Positions 47,900-60,600 of a stretch of 64,000 nt of DNA are shown piece by piece. Below the pieces are notes generated by a model, which was given only the letters and a program-made list of their open reading frames with translations, was not told where the DNA came from and searched no databases. Position 1 is the stretch's first letter; every line of letters begins with the position of its first letter. The translations under genes were made by a program, and so were the position numbers. The DNA is from Anisakis pegreffii (Eukaryota; Nematoda; Chromadorea; Rhabditida; Anisakidae), in NCBI GenBank assembly GCA_035041965.1, contig JAPYMA010000618.1:62001-126000 (forward strand). Reading direction: 5' to 3'.

Positions 47900-50800
47900 C
47901 TGTTTTTTTTCGTTGAATTTTCAATCAATGAGAACTTAGAAACTTCTTGTTTTCATAAGTTCAGCGATGAAATTGCCCTTGATTCGAATGAAGTGAACCT
48001 CTATTGAGCTCTCTTATATTGACTAATTTGTTGGATTGATTGTGGAGTAAGGTTCAGTTTTGAAGCAGATAGTTCAATTTCAGTTCAGTTCCAATGAATA
48101 GAAACGACGAGGTTGACGACTGGTGTCCTCCTTGACAATGAGCGATTGATGAATTGACAATTAATTGAATCGAAGAGAAAATTGCAAATTCAATTGATAC
48201 GTAGTATTATCCATCATTTGGAAAGCATCACATAGAAATAAATGTAAATTAATGAAATTATTGAATAGTTAGTTCAAAATTATGACGTTCCTTGGAAAAT
48301 TCGCTGAATAAAAGATGCACATCTGAATCAAGGTGAGAAGCTTGCATTGATCGTTTTCTAGTTAACAGAGGAATTTTTTTGAGTAAACCGATAGCAGATA
48401 TCGTTTCCAGATATATTACTCTTAAACGGAATATCCGCACGTGATACCCTGTAAACTAGCCAGAATCATACAAGGAACTTAAATACTTTTCATCACTGAA
48501 GAAAGCTCTTCATAAAATCACTTTCACTAGTGAAAAGTGATTACGTTTGATTGCGTATTCGACGATTTCCGGTGCAGTGAATCAGATCAGTTTCTGGTGG
48601 GAGTTCAACTGCGAACAATTTCTATTGATGGTGCATTATTTTAGTGATGTTCACAGTCTAAAGTAAAGTGCAACTGACTCTCTTTACAAGCACTTTGGCC
48701 ACAAACAGAATAACGAGATGATGAAAGAAAATCTCGGGATGCTGACGTTTGATGTATGGTTTTGTAGAGTGCAATTTAGCGCAAATAAGCTGAATCTAGG
48801 CAATAATATCGGTGAAAATAAGAAAAAATGTTCTCGATTTAAGTTTCTGTATACCAATGGTATACGAAGAGAATATTCACCTACAAACCGGTGGATTAAG
48901 ACCAAATTTCAGGTGTTATGAGAATAATAAACAAAAGACAACTGTCGAGTGATCAGCTTTGTTGCATAAATATCAATTGTAGAGCAGGGCAAATTTCGCT
49001 TACGTCGTAGAGTTTAATAGGTTAGATGCAGTGATAGAAGCGAATCGAAACAATCAGAATAGATGTCAATCGTGAAGTTATTATCAGCTCCAGTGAAGCA
49101 ATCACTAGATCAGGATCAGTTGAATCTAGAAATGAAGATAAGCCGGCTTCGCGTCTCGTAGTTATCTGCACCTACTCTATCGCCTGCATGAATTCCACAG
49201 ATTGAATTTGCGAGTGTTTTCACTGTTTGGTTATCAAGTTGACCTTTTCTTGAATACTAATAGAAAACACACGCACACGGAACAATGATTTAGAGCAGCT
49301 GATAATAATAAGTAATAACTAATTGAATTTCGAGTTGAACACGAGGCAGCACTAAACCAGAGCAATAGGCAGATGTCTTGTGACAGGAACGCTGAGAATG
49401 TGTTGTTGGAATCGAAGGTTACTGCGACGACTTTGCGATGAAAGAAAAATACTGCTGAAATTGACAGATGAAATGAAAAACTGAATAAGTAAAAATGAAT
49501 GATGAATGGAGGAATCAAGAAAGGAAGCAGTGCTCGAAAAAAAAGAAAGAAACAACATCAAATGCTGAGCGAGAAGCACAAAGGGTATTGGGCTGAAACT
49601 AGGTATGAGTTTGACTTGAGGAGTATCCGTGGAAGTTTATTTGGGTGGAGACTGCATTCTGAGAGTATATGCATATACGCTGGCATGCGGAGATTTTATC
49701 AGGATACGAAGCTAGATCCAATTTACACGCTCGTCGTCGTTGCTTTCTTAGAAGTAGGAGAGGATGGCAAAAAAAGGCGTTCGTGAATAAGTGAGAAAAT
49801 ACGGATATGCAAACACTTGAATTTGAGATGCTCGATACAGTTTCGGCTCAACATTAAAGCGCTCGATAAGCACTCGAATCCTGTTAACAGGAGGAAGTTA
49901 ACATTATCAGAGAGAAAAAACCAATCGAATAATCAAATAGTTTTGTTCAAGAATTCATAGAAATGTTCACAAGCATTGAAGCAGTATGTATGTATCATCA
50001 TCATCAGTCAGTTGATCGTTATAACAATAAAAATAGACAATTAATTTTGAAGTGCACTCTTTTCTCTAGTGAATGTGGATCGTACGAGGAGATTAGTGTT
50101 GATTTAACTAGACAATGATGAAACACGATATCGTGGTGGCTTTCGTGAAATAGCTGAGAAATTTGCTGACGTTTGTTTCATTTTCCAGAATAAAAATAAC
50201 GAAACGTGATTAGCCAGGAAACACAAAGTATGCGTGCTGATAATTTTACATGAAGTGAAGCTGAAACATTACAGGAACACATTCATCATTTCGTGTATTT
50301 GATGAAAAATGTCTATCAACTAAGTTCACTAATTGATCGAATCTGCTTTAGTGCCGTGCAGACTGTCGGATGCTGGATGCACGTCAAATTTCAATGAGAA
50401 CTGTTCATTTAAAGTTATATATTCACTTTCGAACGATAAGCACTGATTTTTCATACGTTCTCATCTTGATCATCGTAAATGAAGTTCAGGGATGTGCTTG
50501 CTGAAAGCAGAGTTAGCGATCTAACTAAAAGGTGCATTTGACTCCACCGAAAAATGATTGATGTTTGCAGAAAATGCCATTTGCCAATGAAATGAAAAAC
50601 ACTCGAAGATGAAGTTGTTTTGCAAGCAGCAAAAAGCACCGAACAGTGGTTTGTAAGGAGAGTGTTTCAAAAGTTTACCAACTGAACAACTCACCGACTC
50701 TAATCACTAGCAGAAGTGATAATTCAATGACAAATTGCTGATGATTTTAACGGACACATGTAAACAATCCATCAAATTCATGTCTAAAGATGACATTTCG

Positions 50801-53763
50801 ATAGATAACTTCATACCGAATAAGCCTATCCGATTGGACGGCCTAAAAGTTGAGGCTGAACTTCATTCATACTCGAGCAAGTTCGACTTGTTTGAATTTT
50901 AATCTTTAAGAAGAGATTAACCATTCTGCAAGACTGCTCAATACGGCTTACGATGAAAATGAAGTAGTATTCCATAGAAAATTTTCATTGTATAGGGTAA
51001 ACGTCGACTCGGAGGGAAATGACTATTTCTGAAAGTATTGCGTGCTATTAAGACGTTTCGTTGAGGTGATTATAGAGGTGGGAGAAAAAAATTTGAGTTT
51101 ATGAATTGTGAATTCGACGAAGTGTTCGTTCGTTCACTCATTCAGTGTTTTCGAGCGAATCACCTGTCCCGTTAGGAACAGGTGAAATGCGTTTGAAAAA
51201 CTGCTCAAAACATTAATTATGCTATTCAATTAACCACCCTTAAAGCTTTTAGCAGCCGCCGATTTCGTTTCAGTTTAATCTTCAAATGAACTATCATAAA
51301 ACAGATGATTGAAAGAATTCAGCGCAGAAAAAAAAAGAACCAATCAAGCTGACTTTTACGTCAGGACACAGCACGCTATGCACCATATCATTAGGTGAAT
51401 TTATTCGCGCTTGTGGTATCCTAGCCACCAATGGACTTATGCCATGTGCTAATCTTAAATTTTCAAAATTTTGTACGTTGAAGAAAAATTCACCAAAAAT
51501 TTTGCTTGATCTACCAAAAGTGATCATTGAGTTTTTGCTTGTCCAGTGCACAACTATTCATTTCATTCAGGAACCGCGGTTACAGAAGATTAATCTGTTT
51601 TCGAGATTTTTCGAACGCACGAGCATTTTTACAATAAACAGCAAACGGCTCATTTGATTCATTAGCACCTGTAGTAAGGATTTACGTCAGCGAAAGATTA
51701 TGATTACGATTCGTTCAGTCAACAAATGCAAAGCAAAAAGCTGATGATATATGCTCGAGTTGGTTGAAAAAAAAGAAGAAGAAACAACACAACTTGACTA
51801 AAACAACTTTTAGCTTGCAGTGTTTTAAGTCGGTTTAAGTGCGATTTCAATTACCACTAAAATGCGAGCAACCAATAATAGTTGTTTTGTGGACAATGCA
51901 CCAGAACAAATGATCTCTCGGAAAGGTTTCGCAACCTGTACGATTTTTTAGCGCTCAAAACGCGAATTAAAGTAAGCGCAATCAATTAAGTGCACTTGTT
52001 TCTGAAACAGCACTAATCAATCTCGTCCAACCGATCGGTAACTGCAAAAATTTTTTTCTTTGTTCGAACTTGTGAACACATCTTCCGATTGCTTCAAGGT
52101 TACTTCTTGCAAAAGCATGTTATTAGTTAAAGCAGTGAAGGTGAGTAGTAGTGGATTGTAAGACTTTTGTGTAAACTGAATAATGCAAATTCAAATGTTT
52201 CTTTGAACCCGACTAATGCACATGTAATATGGCCAGGAAATTGAAGTTTTTACATGACCATATCAGATTTTGAATCAGGCGAATTGCACAGCAAAATCAG
52301 ATGAATCACAGACAACTGAATGGACAACTTTTGATTGATATTGATATAAGTCAGCAAGTGAAACGGTCATCCACAAGGGAGATTTGTAGAAAATGATTGA
52401 TGAAAATGGCAGCTAGTAATTGTGAATGATTCGAATCTGATACTTTAATCGGCTTATTTCATCAACATCTATATACATTCCATTCTATGCACTCATCGAA
52501 CACTTCTAAATGTTTGCATAGTTGTAGTTTTTGTTGCCATCGTCTCCTATTGAATATGCAAATGAACAGTTAATTTTCATTAACGCGTTGAGTGCGCATC
52601 ACATTGATTTGAACGCATATACCTTCTGGAATCGCTTGTTTCATTGAATCTTTCGAGGATCTTCACACGATTCTTTGCTGATTCATTCATTCAGTGGTCA
52701 TCATTTCAGGCACAATCGTGCATTTAAAATAAGCCAATCTCGAAAACACTCCTCCAAATAACCTATTCCTACATGTATAGACATATGCGTCAATTATCTG
52801 TTAGAAACACAATTTAGTTTCACCAATCAAATTCTCTAGTGTTTCTATCCGTGGTTGGTTGATTTTTGTTGGAGCAAGACAAACATCACAACTAACTCTT
52901 CTATGAATCTACTTGAACGCACATCAAACCGATCATATTGAAGAAATAATCTATGCTTTCAGATCACTGAACACCGTCATAAGATTTCAGAGAATGTCAA
53001 CGAAACAACTATGACAACGTGAGAGAACGCTGATGGGTGAATTTATTTTATGAACATATACAATTATTTAATGTATTTGGAGCATGAGATTGCATCGAAT
53101 CGTTGAAATTGAATAATTATCGCGAATTACAGAATTCAGAAACATGTTCAGTGATGTCTTCGAATTGGTAACGGAGTTGATGACCGCCTCTTTCCGAGAA
53201 TCACTTTCGGGTGTCGACCTTCGTTGAGCTGATCTCTTAAGAACACAATTTCATTCAGAGCTTAGCGGCTGAGAGCAATATTTCGGAAGCACGATCAAAC
53301 ACTTGGCGAACACCAATTCTAGCTGTTTCAACTATAGCAGCACTCGAAAATTAGAATCAAGAAAGTGAAAATTTTGCGCTTAAATCCAATGCATTCGCGA
53401 TTTAATCGTTATAAACATCCAATTCGAACACGATAAATCATTCCGTTATAAACACTTGGTGTGCAATGGTAAATCATTGTTGGTTGTATTCTGACCACAT
53501 TAACTTGATTTCACTTCGTGGAAATGAACGAAGCATGTTTCATTCTCGAAACTTGAATCCAGTCAACACATTGAATCTAGACAAGCTTATAGCAGTGGGT
53601 TTTAATAGTGTGATTGAGCCGTTGCACTTGCCAGATGACATGCGACGAAATATATGAGTTTATGATTCGAAACTAACTCTTGCTCATTGTGACTGATGTG
53701 AATTTTAATATTATTATTCATTTGCTTTTCTCGATCGTCATCATCATTCCATTTTGTTATCAC
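47900..53763. other. Long A-rich stretch, probably intronic for the minus-strand gene
   Basis: No firm exon. Weak minus-strand candidates are 53236-53131 (contains NERSTPESDSRKEAVINS and keeps the Ser/Arg-rich character of the neighbouring exon, but its phase fits only with an alternative donor), 51551-51294 (FENLRLAHGISPLVARIPQA) and 48440-48258 (ASHLDSDVHLLFSEF). Each lacks at least one convincing splice site. Confidence 0.35.
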
Positions 53764-56056
53764 CGATAAATTGATAGTTTTATTCATCACTTTGGCATGA
53801 TTACTTCTAGGCGATGCGTCAGAAGGCTTTCGCAAGCTAAGACAACTTCTACTATCGTCACTGTTCGCAACACCGGCAGGTGTGCTGCTTCCATGCCGAT
53901 TCGTTGAAGTTGGCGGTGAATGCGTTCGCTGTTGTTCTTCTGTAGAAATATCTGAAACAATCCAAATAAATCAAACAGGACGACCAAAATGATGATCATA
54001 AGATCAACAGAGTACGGATGAATGAAAGAGTGGATAGACAGACTTGTTCGTGGAGTTGAGACTTGAGCTCTTAAGCATTTCGAATGAACGCAACTCACCC
54101 GCGTTCATTGACGAAGACTGTAGAAGTTTTTCGTTACTTGCATTATTGAATTGTAGTATTTGTTGGAATTGCAGTCCGACCGATGAGGCAATTTCCTCAA
54201 TCGTACCGCTTGTTGGTACTTTGATGGCTGTAACGCTTTCAGAAATACTTTGAAAAGATCACTTGCATATCAGTAAGACTGTAGCAAATTTGAAATTTTA
54301 CGCACTTTATCAGAAGTAGTCATCAGCGACATTTTATTTTTGGCTGCATTCGATCTGTAGCCATCCCGAAATGGCGGAGAGGCGAACTCACCTCTCCTGA
54401 CGAAAAAATTGCGCTGCGATCGACGCCCGACGGACGTCGACCCGTGGAGTGCCGCCTTCTTGATCACGGCTACTCACAGCCCCAAGTTTGAGATTTCAAG
54501 GCGAATGCGCCTCGAATACTCTCGGGTTCGTCAAAAGTGCGCCGAGTGCAATAGAGAAGTGAATCGCAAGCGGGTTCTCTGCACAGAATGCACTTGTTTC
54601 TCTGTCATCTCTTACGATACGCTGCTTACTTCGATATGTGAACTAGTCATCAGTGCATTGCTGAATTGCTTTTATCGAAATAATCTATTCGGAGGAATTA
54701 AGTGCGGAAGAACACCAGCATACACATGAGAATGAATTGATGACCGAGCGCAAAATTAAGGAACCTGAGGCTGGTATGAACTTGCTATCTCGAATTGTGA
54801 TCGGTGGACGATTTGGCTCATTACCGGTTCTAGAACCAGGCTCTACAAAGTAATATTTCCGATGCCGACGACTCGACTGCTGTTTTCCTGAAACGATTGC
54901 GAGTTCTAGTAACATATCAAGTGAAAATGCATAGTTCATATCGACCTAGTTAACTAAACGCAAAACATTATTTTACTTAATATGGAGGATAGAGAAGAGA
55001 ATAAAAAATGCTCAAACAATACAGTGAATGTTGAAAAAAAGCATGAGAAATTTTCTGTGTGACATGAAGAGATTCAATACGGCTAACGGATAAACTAATC
55101 CGTAAATAGAAAATTTGTCATAGTGCAAGAACGTCTGGTGTATGGGTGGGTAAAAATATTCGGACATGGTGAATTCATTTTGGCGAAGGAGCATATTCGG
55201 TGGAACAATCACAGCACAACGTCAAATCTTGCGGAGTCCGCATCAAAACAGATTCAAATGTTTTCAAGACAATGAAAAGGCTGAAACTTCAGCGAAGTGC
55301 ACATATGGAAATCGTTATCAAGAAATACCGATTTTCGAAGCCCAACCACCAATTTCATGAAGTTTCATCAATGCACCATATCGTCGCCATGCATTCGGCC
55401 GTGATCGATCGCCACGTTTCTCATAGATTCGTTGAATACCAATACGTGGTATCTTGAAGAATGCACTCACACTCGAAATAGTTTCAAACTAATTGCAAGA
55501 GGTACTCAATAATTCTTATCAGAGTATCAAAAGATGATCGAATAACCTAACCTCTTGAATATATTTCATATGATCCCAAGTAATTCTCGAATTTGGTCGT
55601 TTGAAAACTCTCTGTGCGGATTCCTCATAAGCTTGTCCCAGCAAATTGTCGCCTTCAAAGTTTGGTTGAGACGTTGTTGTTGTTGGATCGACTGTATTCA
55701 TGCGCCTTTCAGGATTGTGATCGTTTGAGATTGTCTGGAATTGGAATAGCGGTCGATTGAAGAACCAAATTTTATCGAAAACGCTACAAAGACAAAAACT
55801 GGAATCGTTACGTGAAACAATGCCATACAATGTAAGATTTTGTGCACAAAATCGGATTGATTGATTGAAAAGTTTATCCTTACTCAGTGTAAAATACTGT
55901 AATGTTGAAGTTCAAGGGAAATGAGTAAATAATCCATGAAAATGGACGAACATTACTGACGCGACGTATCTCATCACTGTTACTTGACGGTTCCTCATTA
56001 TCACTCAAATTTTCGCCATAAATGTTCTGTTCGTTCGATGACGTCCGTCTTGCCAT
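53764..56056 (-). CDS. Multi-exon Ser/Thr-rich protein, possibly DNA-binding; 5' part of a larger gene
   Basis: Minus-strand exons with good sites: 56056-55952, 55734-55552, 55488-55350, 54887-54765, 54247-54099 and 53951-53764. The ATG lies one base behind a TTTGTTCAG acceptor, so it is probably trans-spliced. The N terminus is acidic/serine-rich (ENLSDNEEPSSNSDE). The third exon has a helix-turn-helix-like stretch, SVSAFFKIPRIGIQRIYEKR, followed by GDRSRPNAWRRYGALMKL, reminiscent of psq or homeodomain-like folds, which is a guess. Later exons carry SSRRHRKYYFVEP, then GTIEEIASSVGLQFQQILQF, then a Ser/Pro-rich run (THSPPTSTNRHGSSTPAG). The join between 54765 and 54247 is unresolved: phases do not agree unless a further small exon (for instance ending SLMTTSDK) or another acceptor is used. 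Downstream exons may reach 47.4 kb. No orthologue recognised. Confidence 0.6.
54409..54729 (+). other. GC-rich open frame with two CxxC pairs, possible mobile-element relic
   Basis: Lies in an intron of the minus-strand gene. It is open for 106 codons and clearly richer in GC than its surroundings at the 5' half. The centre reads QKCAECNREVNRKRVLCTEC, a C-x2-C...C-x2-C arrangement like the C-terminal zinc-binding region of piggyBac-type transposases. The match is to the cysteine spacing only. There is no start context or splice evidence. Confidence 0.25.
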
Positions 56057-56119
56057 TCTGAACAAAGGCTTTACTTGCATTTAAAGAGCAACTTAAAAAT
56101 CTATCGTAGTTGATCGCTT

Positions 56120-56133
56120 CCCCCCCCCCCCCC
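56120..56133. repeat. Poly-C tract (14 C)
   Basis: Run of fourteen C residues just upstream (in gene sense) of the minus-strand start at 56056. Read directly; the length may vary or be a sequencing artefact. Confidence 0.9.
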
Positions 56134-57677
56134 TCCTAAAAAAATCCCAAATTCCTCGTATGGGGAACAACTTCGCAAAGATCAACGAAAATGATTCTAT
56201 TTCTGGTGCGATAATCGAACCGACTACCTCAAATTGTGTTAAGCTATTAAAATGATAACAACCACAGTAACAAACGTGACAAAATTCTGACGAAATCTGC
56301 AGTGGAATTCTGCATATTAATTGTGAAAGAATGCGTTGCATTTCAGTTGTCGAATGATGACCGAAAATTTGAAAACTAATCGATTTGATCCTTTTCTAGT
56401 GAGGGTCCTCGCATTTTTTTTTCTCATGCAAATTTCGTTTTTTTCTCATCATTTTCAAATATTTAGAAGAGGCTGGGAAAATCATGTGAATAGCAGTCTC
56501 ATATCATATCTGCCCAATACTGAGAGTATCGGTTTCATTTGAGTCACCTCTTTTATGGAATCTAGCATTCAGTGGAGATCGAATGGCAGATCATTGAACC
56601 GGTAATTGAAAATGATTTCATTTGATTGCTTGAAAAATTCCAGTGCTCCTTATGATGATCCTCATAATTAGTGGTCGAGCCAGTTAGTCATGGTGAGTGG
56701 CACATTGTAATCTGCGATGTTTCATGCAAGTGGATATTTTTTACAGTAGAATCTGCTTGAACCGTAATGCAACAATACATTTATCCACGGGAACCTGCCC
56801 GATCAATGTTCCCGATCCAAGCTCAGCGATTTTTTTCTGCACTCCAATTCAGATTATTTTGCAGACATGCAGTTTTTGCATGATATGATATGCATTCGTT
56901 GCAGTGATTCAGTTCGTTCAATCTAAATTTCATGTTACGAACGACGTTTTATGAGTGAAACGCGCAAATTATGAGCGATTTAATGAGAAGCAAAAATACT
57001 TTCCAAGCGCAAACTCGTATTATAACAGATTTGTACTTATAAATCCCGAAAATAATTGCTTCATTATCTCTCATATCGAGTCAACTCGATTTCCAGTTGT
57101 CGGGTATTTTTGTGCGAAAATCTCGCGTCTCGCACTCATTTTATGTTCTACCCCCGTCGAGATTTGCTCGTCTCACGTCCATTAAACTCTTTCGAATGAT
57201 GCCAGAGCTATACCAGAGGCAACGCTTCTGAACCGTTGTCGGACTGTGATTTTTACTTTGATACTCCTCAAAATGTCATTGAAGCAATGAATATCCAACA
57301 AAATGTTATTTTTCGATCATCAACATGCTCATCCTCAGTTTTGCTCAGCAAATTATAGGTTTTTCATCTTCTTCTAACTGATGGTAACCTCTCAGCTGAT
57401 TATGCTTGCGGAAGATTCTCCAATGATGGCTCCAAAATCCCTGAGTTAACGATCCGAGTTTTCTTGCTTTAAGCACATCTCATTTAAGTTCACATTACGA
57501 TCCTATAATATTCCCTGTTGTTGTTGTTTTTATCATGCTCTCAGCCTTGCTAAAATGCAACTTAGTATTCTTAAGTGAAGATGCTCTTCTAATTCGTTAG
57601 CACTGGTTATTTGTTCATAGTCGTCAGTAAATGAGACTTTTGTAATCATTTAATCCGTTCATCCTTGATCATTGCAG
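56134..57677. other. Intergenic region between divergent genes
   Basis: No supported gene. It must contain the promoters of the minus-strand gene starting at 56056 and the + strand gene starting at 57678, but no core element is recognisable. The last bases are the acceptor ATCATTGCAG. Confidence 0.45.
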
Positions 57678-60600
57678 ATGACCACAGAAAGTACGAACAT
57701 CTTAGTACTTTCACTGCTGTTCGTCTTCCTTGTCTGTGTAATCAACACTGAGGGTCGACTATTTGGTATTGCGAAACGTCAAACAAGTAATTTCTTTCTC
57801 TTTTATATGGTGTTTTGTAGATGAGTTCATCTCAGAAGATAAATCTAAACTTCTGAGATGAGTTTATCCTCCCAACCGGAAATATATACGTTTCCCACTC
57901 GGATAGATTACTGTATCCCAAAGAAGTATTTTCATCTTCGAAAATGAATATTATAATTACGAAATAAGCATTCATCCTCTAACGGACCCAATTTTGTAGC
58001 TTTCTCATAGCGCAAGTGCCTTTCGTGGTTGACTATTGCAACGAAGTGAACCGTGTTAGATACTTCACCATTATCGTCAATTATCGACTAAATCCCCTCT
58101 CCCTTCATATGATAGTAATAAATGTTCAAAACTTTATGACATTCAATATGAATAATGAATATATGGCTAATGATTCGAAATGAGTTGAACTGCAGTAGTG
58201 TCATCGAATGCGAAAGCAAACGGTACGGGCGATCATGTGAATACGTCAGCACTTTCGAATCAGTACAAAACGGCCGGTGGTGTGATTGGTGTGAACGTTT
58301 CGGCTGCTGGTAATGCGACCGGTAATCACACATCTGCGATTGACGCCAAAACATTCGGCTCAGTCGGCAACACAAGTCAGTTTTTGCCGTCACTTGCGTT
58401 AACTTGCCTCTGAATTCTATTTGCTCCGATAAACGCATTGCATTGTTTAGCTCAACATTCATGAATGTTGATGAAGTTTCAAGCATTTCGATGTGAATAA
58501 TTTAAAGTTGAATAATTGTGATGTTGAATGCTCATTCAAGTGATCAAATATCCATGTCGATGATTGCAGGTATACAGGGAACTGGCAATGTGGCATCGAG
58601 TGGTGCGAGTTCGTCAAGCTCGAGCGATATTCATGGCGAAATCTATGGTGGTAAACAAACTCTAACAAGTTCACAGAAGGGAACCGGAACGGGACCAGGC
58701 GATACGTCGGCTAGCGCCAGCGGCGATAGTGTTATTAAGCAGGGCGGTCAGAACAGTCCTTATAGTAAGTTAAAATTCTTATGAAATCAATGAGAGCTGC
58801 AAAGAATATGTTGTATTGAGTGTATTTTGTTATGTTTGAGCTTAACGATATCGCGTTGTAGAGCAATATTGAATTGTTTGCTCAATTTCGGTTGGTGTTT
58901 CGTGAGAGTGGAGAGTCTTTATGAGACTGGATGGAAACTTGTAAAATGTTAATGTTTTTAGGTGGTATCAATAATCAGGCAAATGCTGGTGCAACCGGTT
59001 CACTGAATTCATCATCAAGCGTAAGCGCAAATCAAACACTCACATGGCAATCGATTATTGAGCACTTGGTGGGACAAGCCGTTGGTCATGGTATCGGACA
59101 TGCTCAGTCAAACGTGAACTTGAACGGTGGAAACAGTGAAAATGGTCAGTTGACGCTTTCGTGAATTGCAGTTTCGTGATTCCACTTGCTTGAATTCCTG
59201 AAAGTTTGCTAAAATTTTCGCAAAATTCCTTTGCAATCCATTGAAGAGCTATTTGTAAATTTCATACGGTTTGGAGCAGTCATCGATAGTACTGAATTCG
59301 GTTTTGTTCAGTTCCTAAATAGTTGTCATGTCCTTATGAGTTTGTTCTCAAAATTTTGGGCGTATGTTGTACGCGGTCAGCGACGGTCATTCACAATGGT
59401 ACGTGAAACAGGATTACATTTCAAATCGCTAAAATGATCATTCAAATGAGAGGAACATACTTTGCTAAGCCACATTGAGCTGCTTATCGGTTCTTCAGGG
59501 ATTTCGGCCAATGGTGTGGTATCCGGAATAAATACTGGTAACGGTGTAGTCTCATCTCAGACTGATGCGAACGCAACGATGAATAACGGTGTGCATAATG
59601 TTAGTGAATCGTTGGTGGGTAGTGTGCACGGCTCAAAAAACACCTCGTTGGTGAGTGCGAGTAATGTGCAAAGTAACGTATCGGGTACATCCAATAGTAA
59701 GTCTCCATTACTTTCTTTCGCAAAACTCAACTTTTGACAGGTGCATCCGTGAACATGTTGATTTCGTTTCGAAATAGACGAACAAGACATTGAGTTCTCA
59801 CGATGATGGCACAGTTTTAATTTGATTGCTCCGTGAATGATACACTTATTTGGCTGATTGATTTTGATCATTTGCATAACTGTACCCGACAATCAGGAAT
59901 GAGACGTGATGAAGATGCTTGATCGGTTCCGCCTTGAGCAGTCATTATTTTACAGCCGTCACCTCATTTGGTGATGCAAAGGTGAACGCAGATGGTTATG
60001 GGCATGCTTCCGTGAACTCGAACAGTCAGGTGAACGCGTTGAGCGGTACAAATGGAGCGAATGCAGTAAGCGGTTCTGCAAACGGCTCGAATAGTAACGT
60101 GAACATCAGCAATGGACTGCAAGTGAACAACAAAAATGGCGATACAAGTGAGTTGCATTCGACTGAAATCGGCTCGGCATGATAGGGCAACTGCCAACCT
60201 TTGAATGAACTTCTTCCACAAATCGCCTCACGTATCGTCATTGTTTACCCTGACAGATTTACAGTAATCATTTTATTGGCGTAATGAACAATACCTATCA
60301 GTTCTATTTTCATCGATTCAGTGAGAGAGTGCTATTGACATGACCAGAAATCGAGTCGGTTCACGTGGACAAAGGTAGCGTTCATAATTAGCGAAACATT
60401 AATAACATTGCAATACTGCAGTTGCGATGGGTAGTGGCCAAGTGCAAGGTACAGGTAGCAGTGCATCGAACACCTCACTGAATACGAATACCGTCTACAA
60501 CAATAACGGTCAAGCATCAGTTCAGGTCAGTGGCAAAGGTGATGCCACTGGCCATAATAAGACATACGCAATCAATATCGATACTAATGGACAGTTGTCG

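Noticed and set aside
51294..51551. Minus-strand frame containing FENLRLAHGISPLVARIPQA
   Set aside because: Looks protein-like, but no convincing acceptor or donor and no recognised domain; kept only as a weak exon candidate.
54080..54250. LysM carbohydrate-binding domain in the exon with GTIEEIASSVGLQ
   Set aside because: The rhythm is LysM-like but too short and lacking the usual N-terminal YTV and C-terminal L-x-V strands; a chance likeness cannot be excluded.
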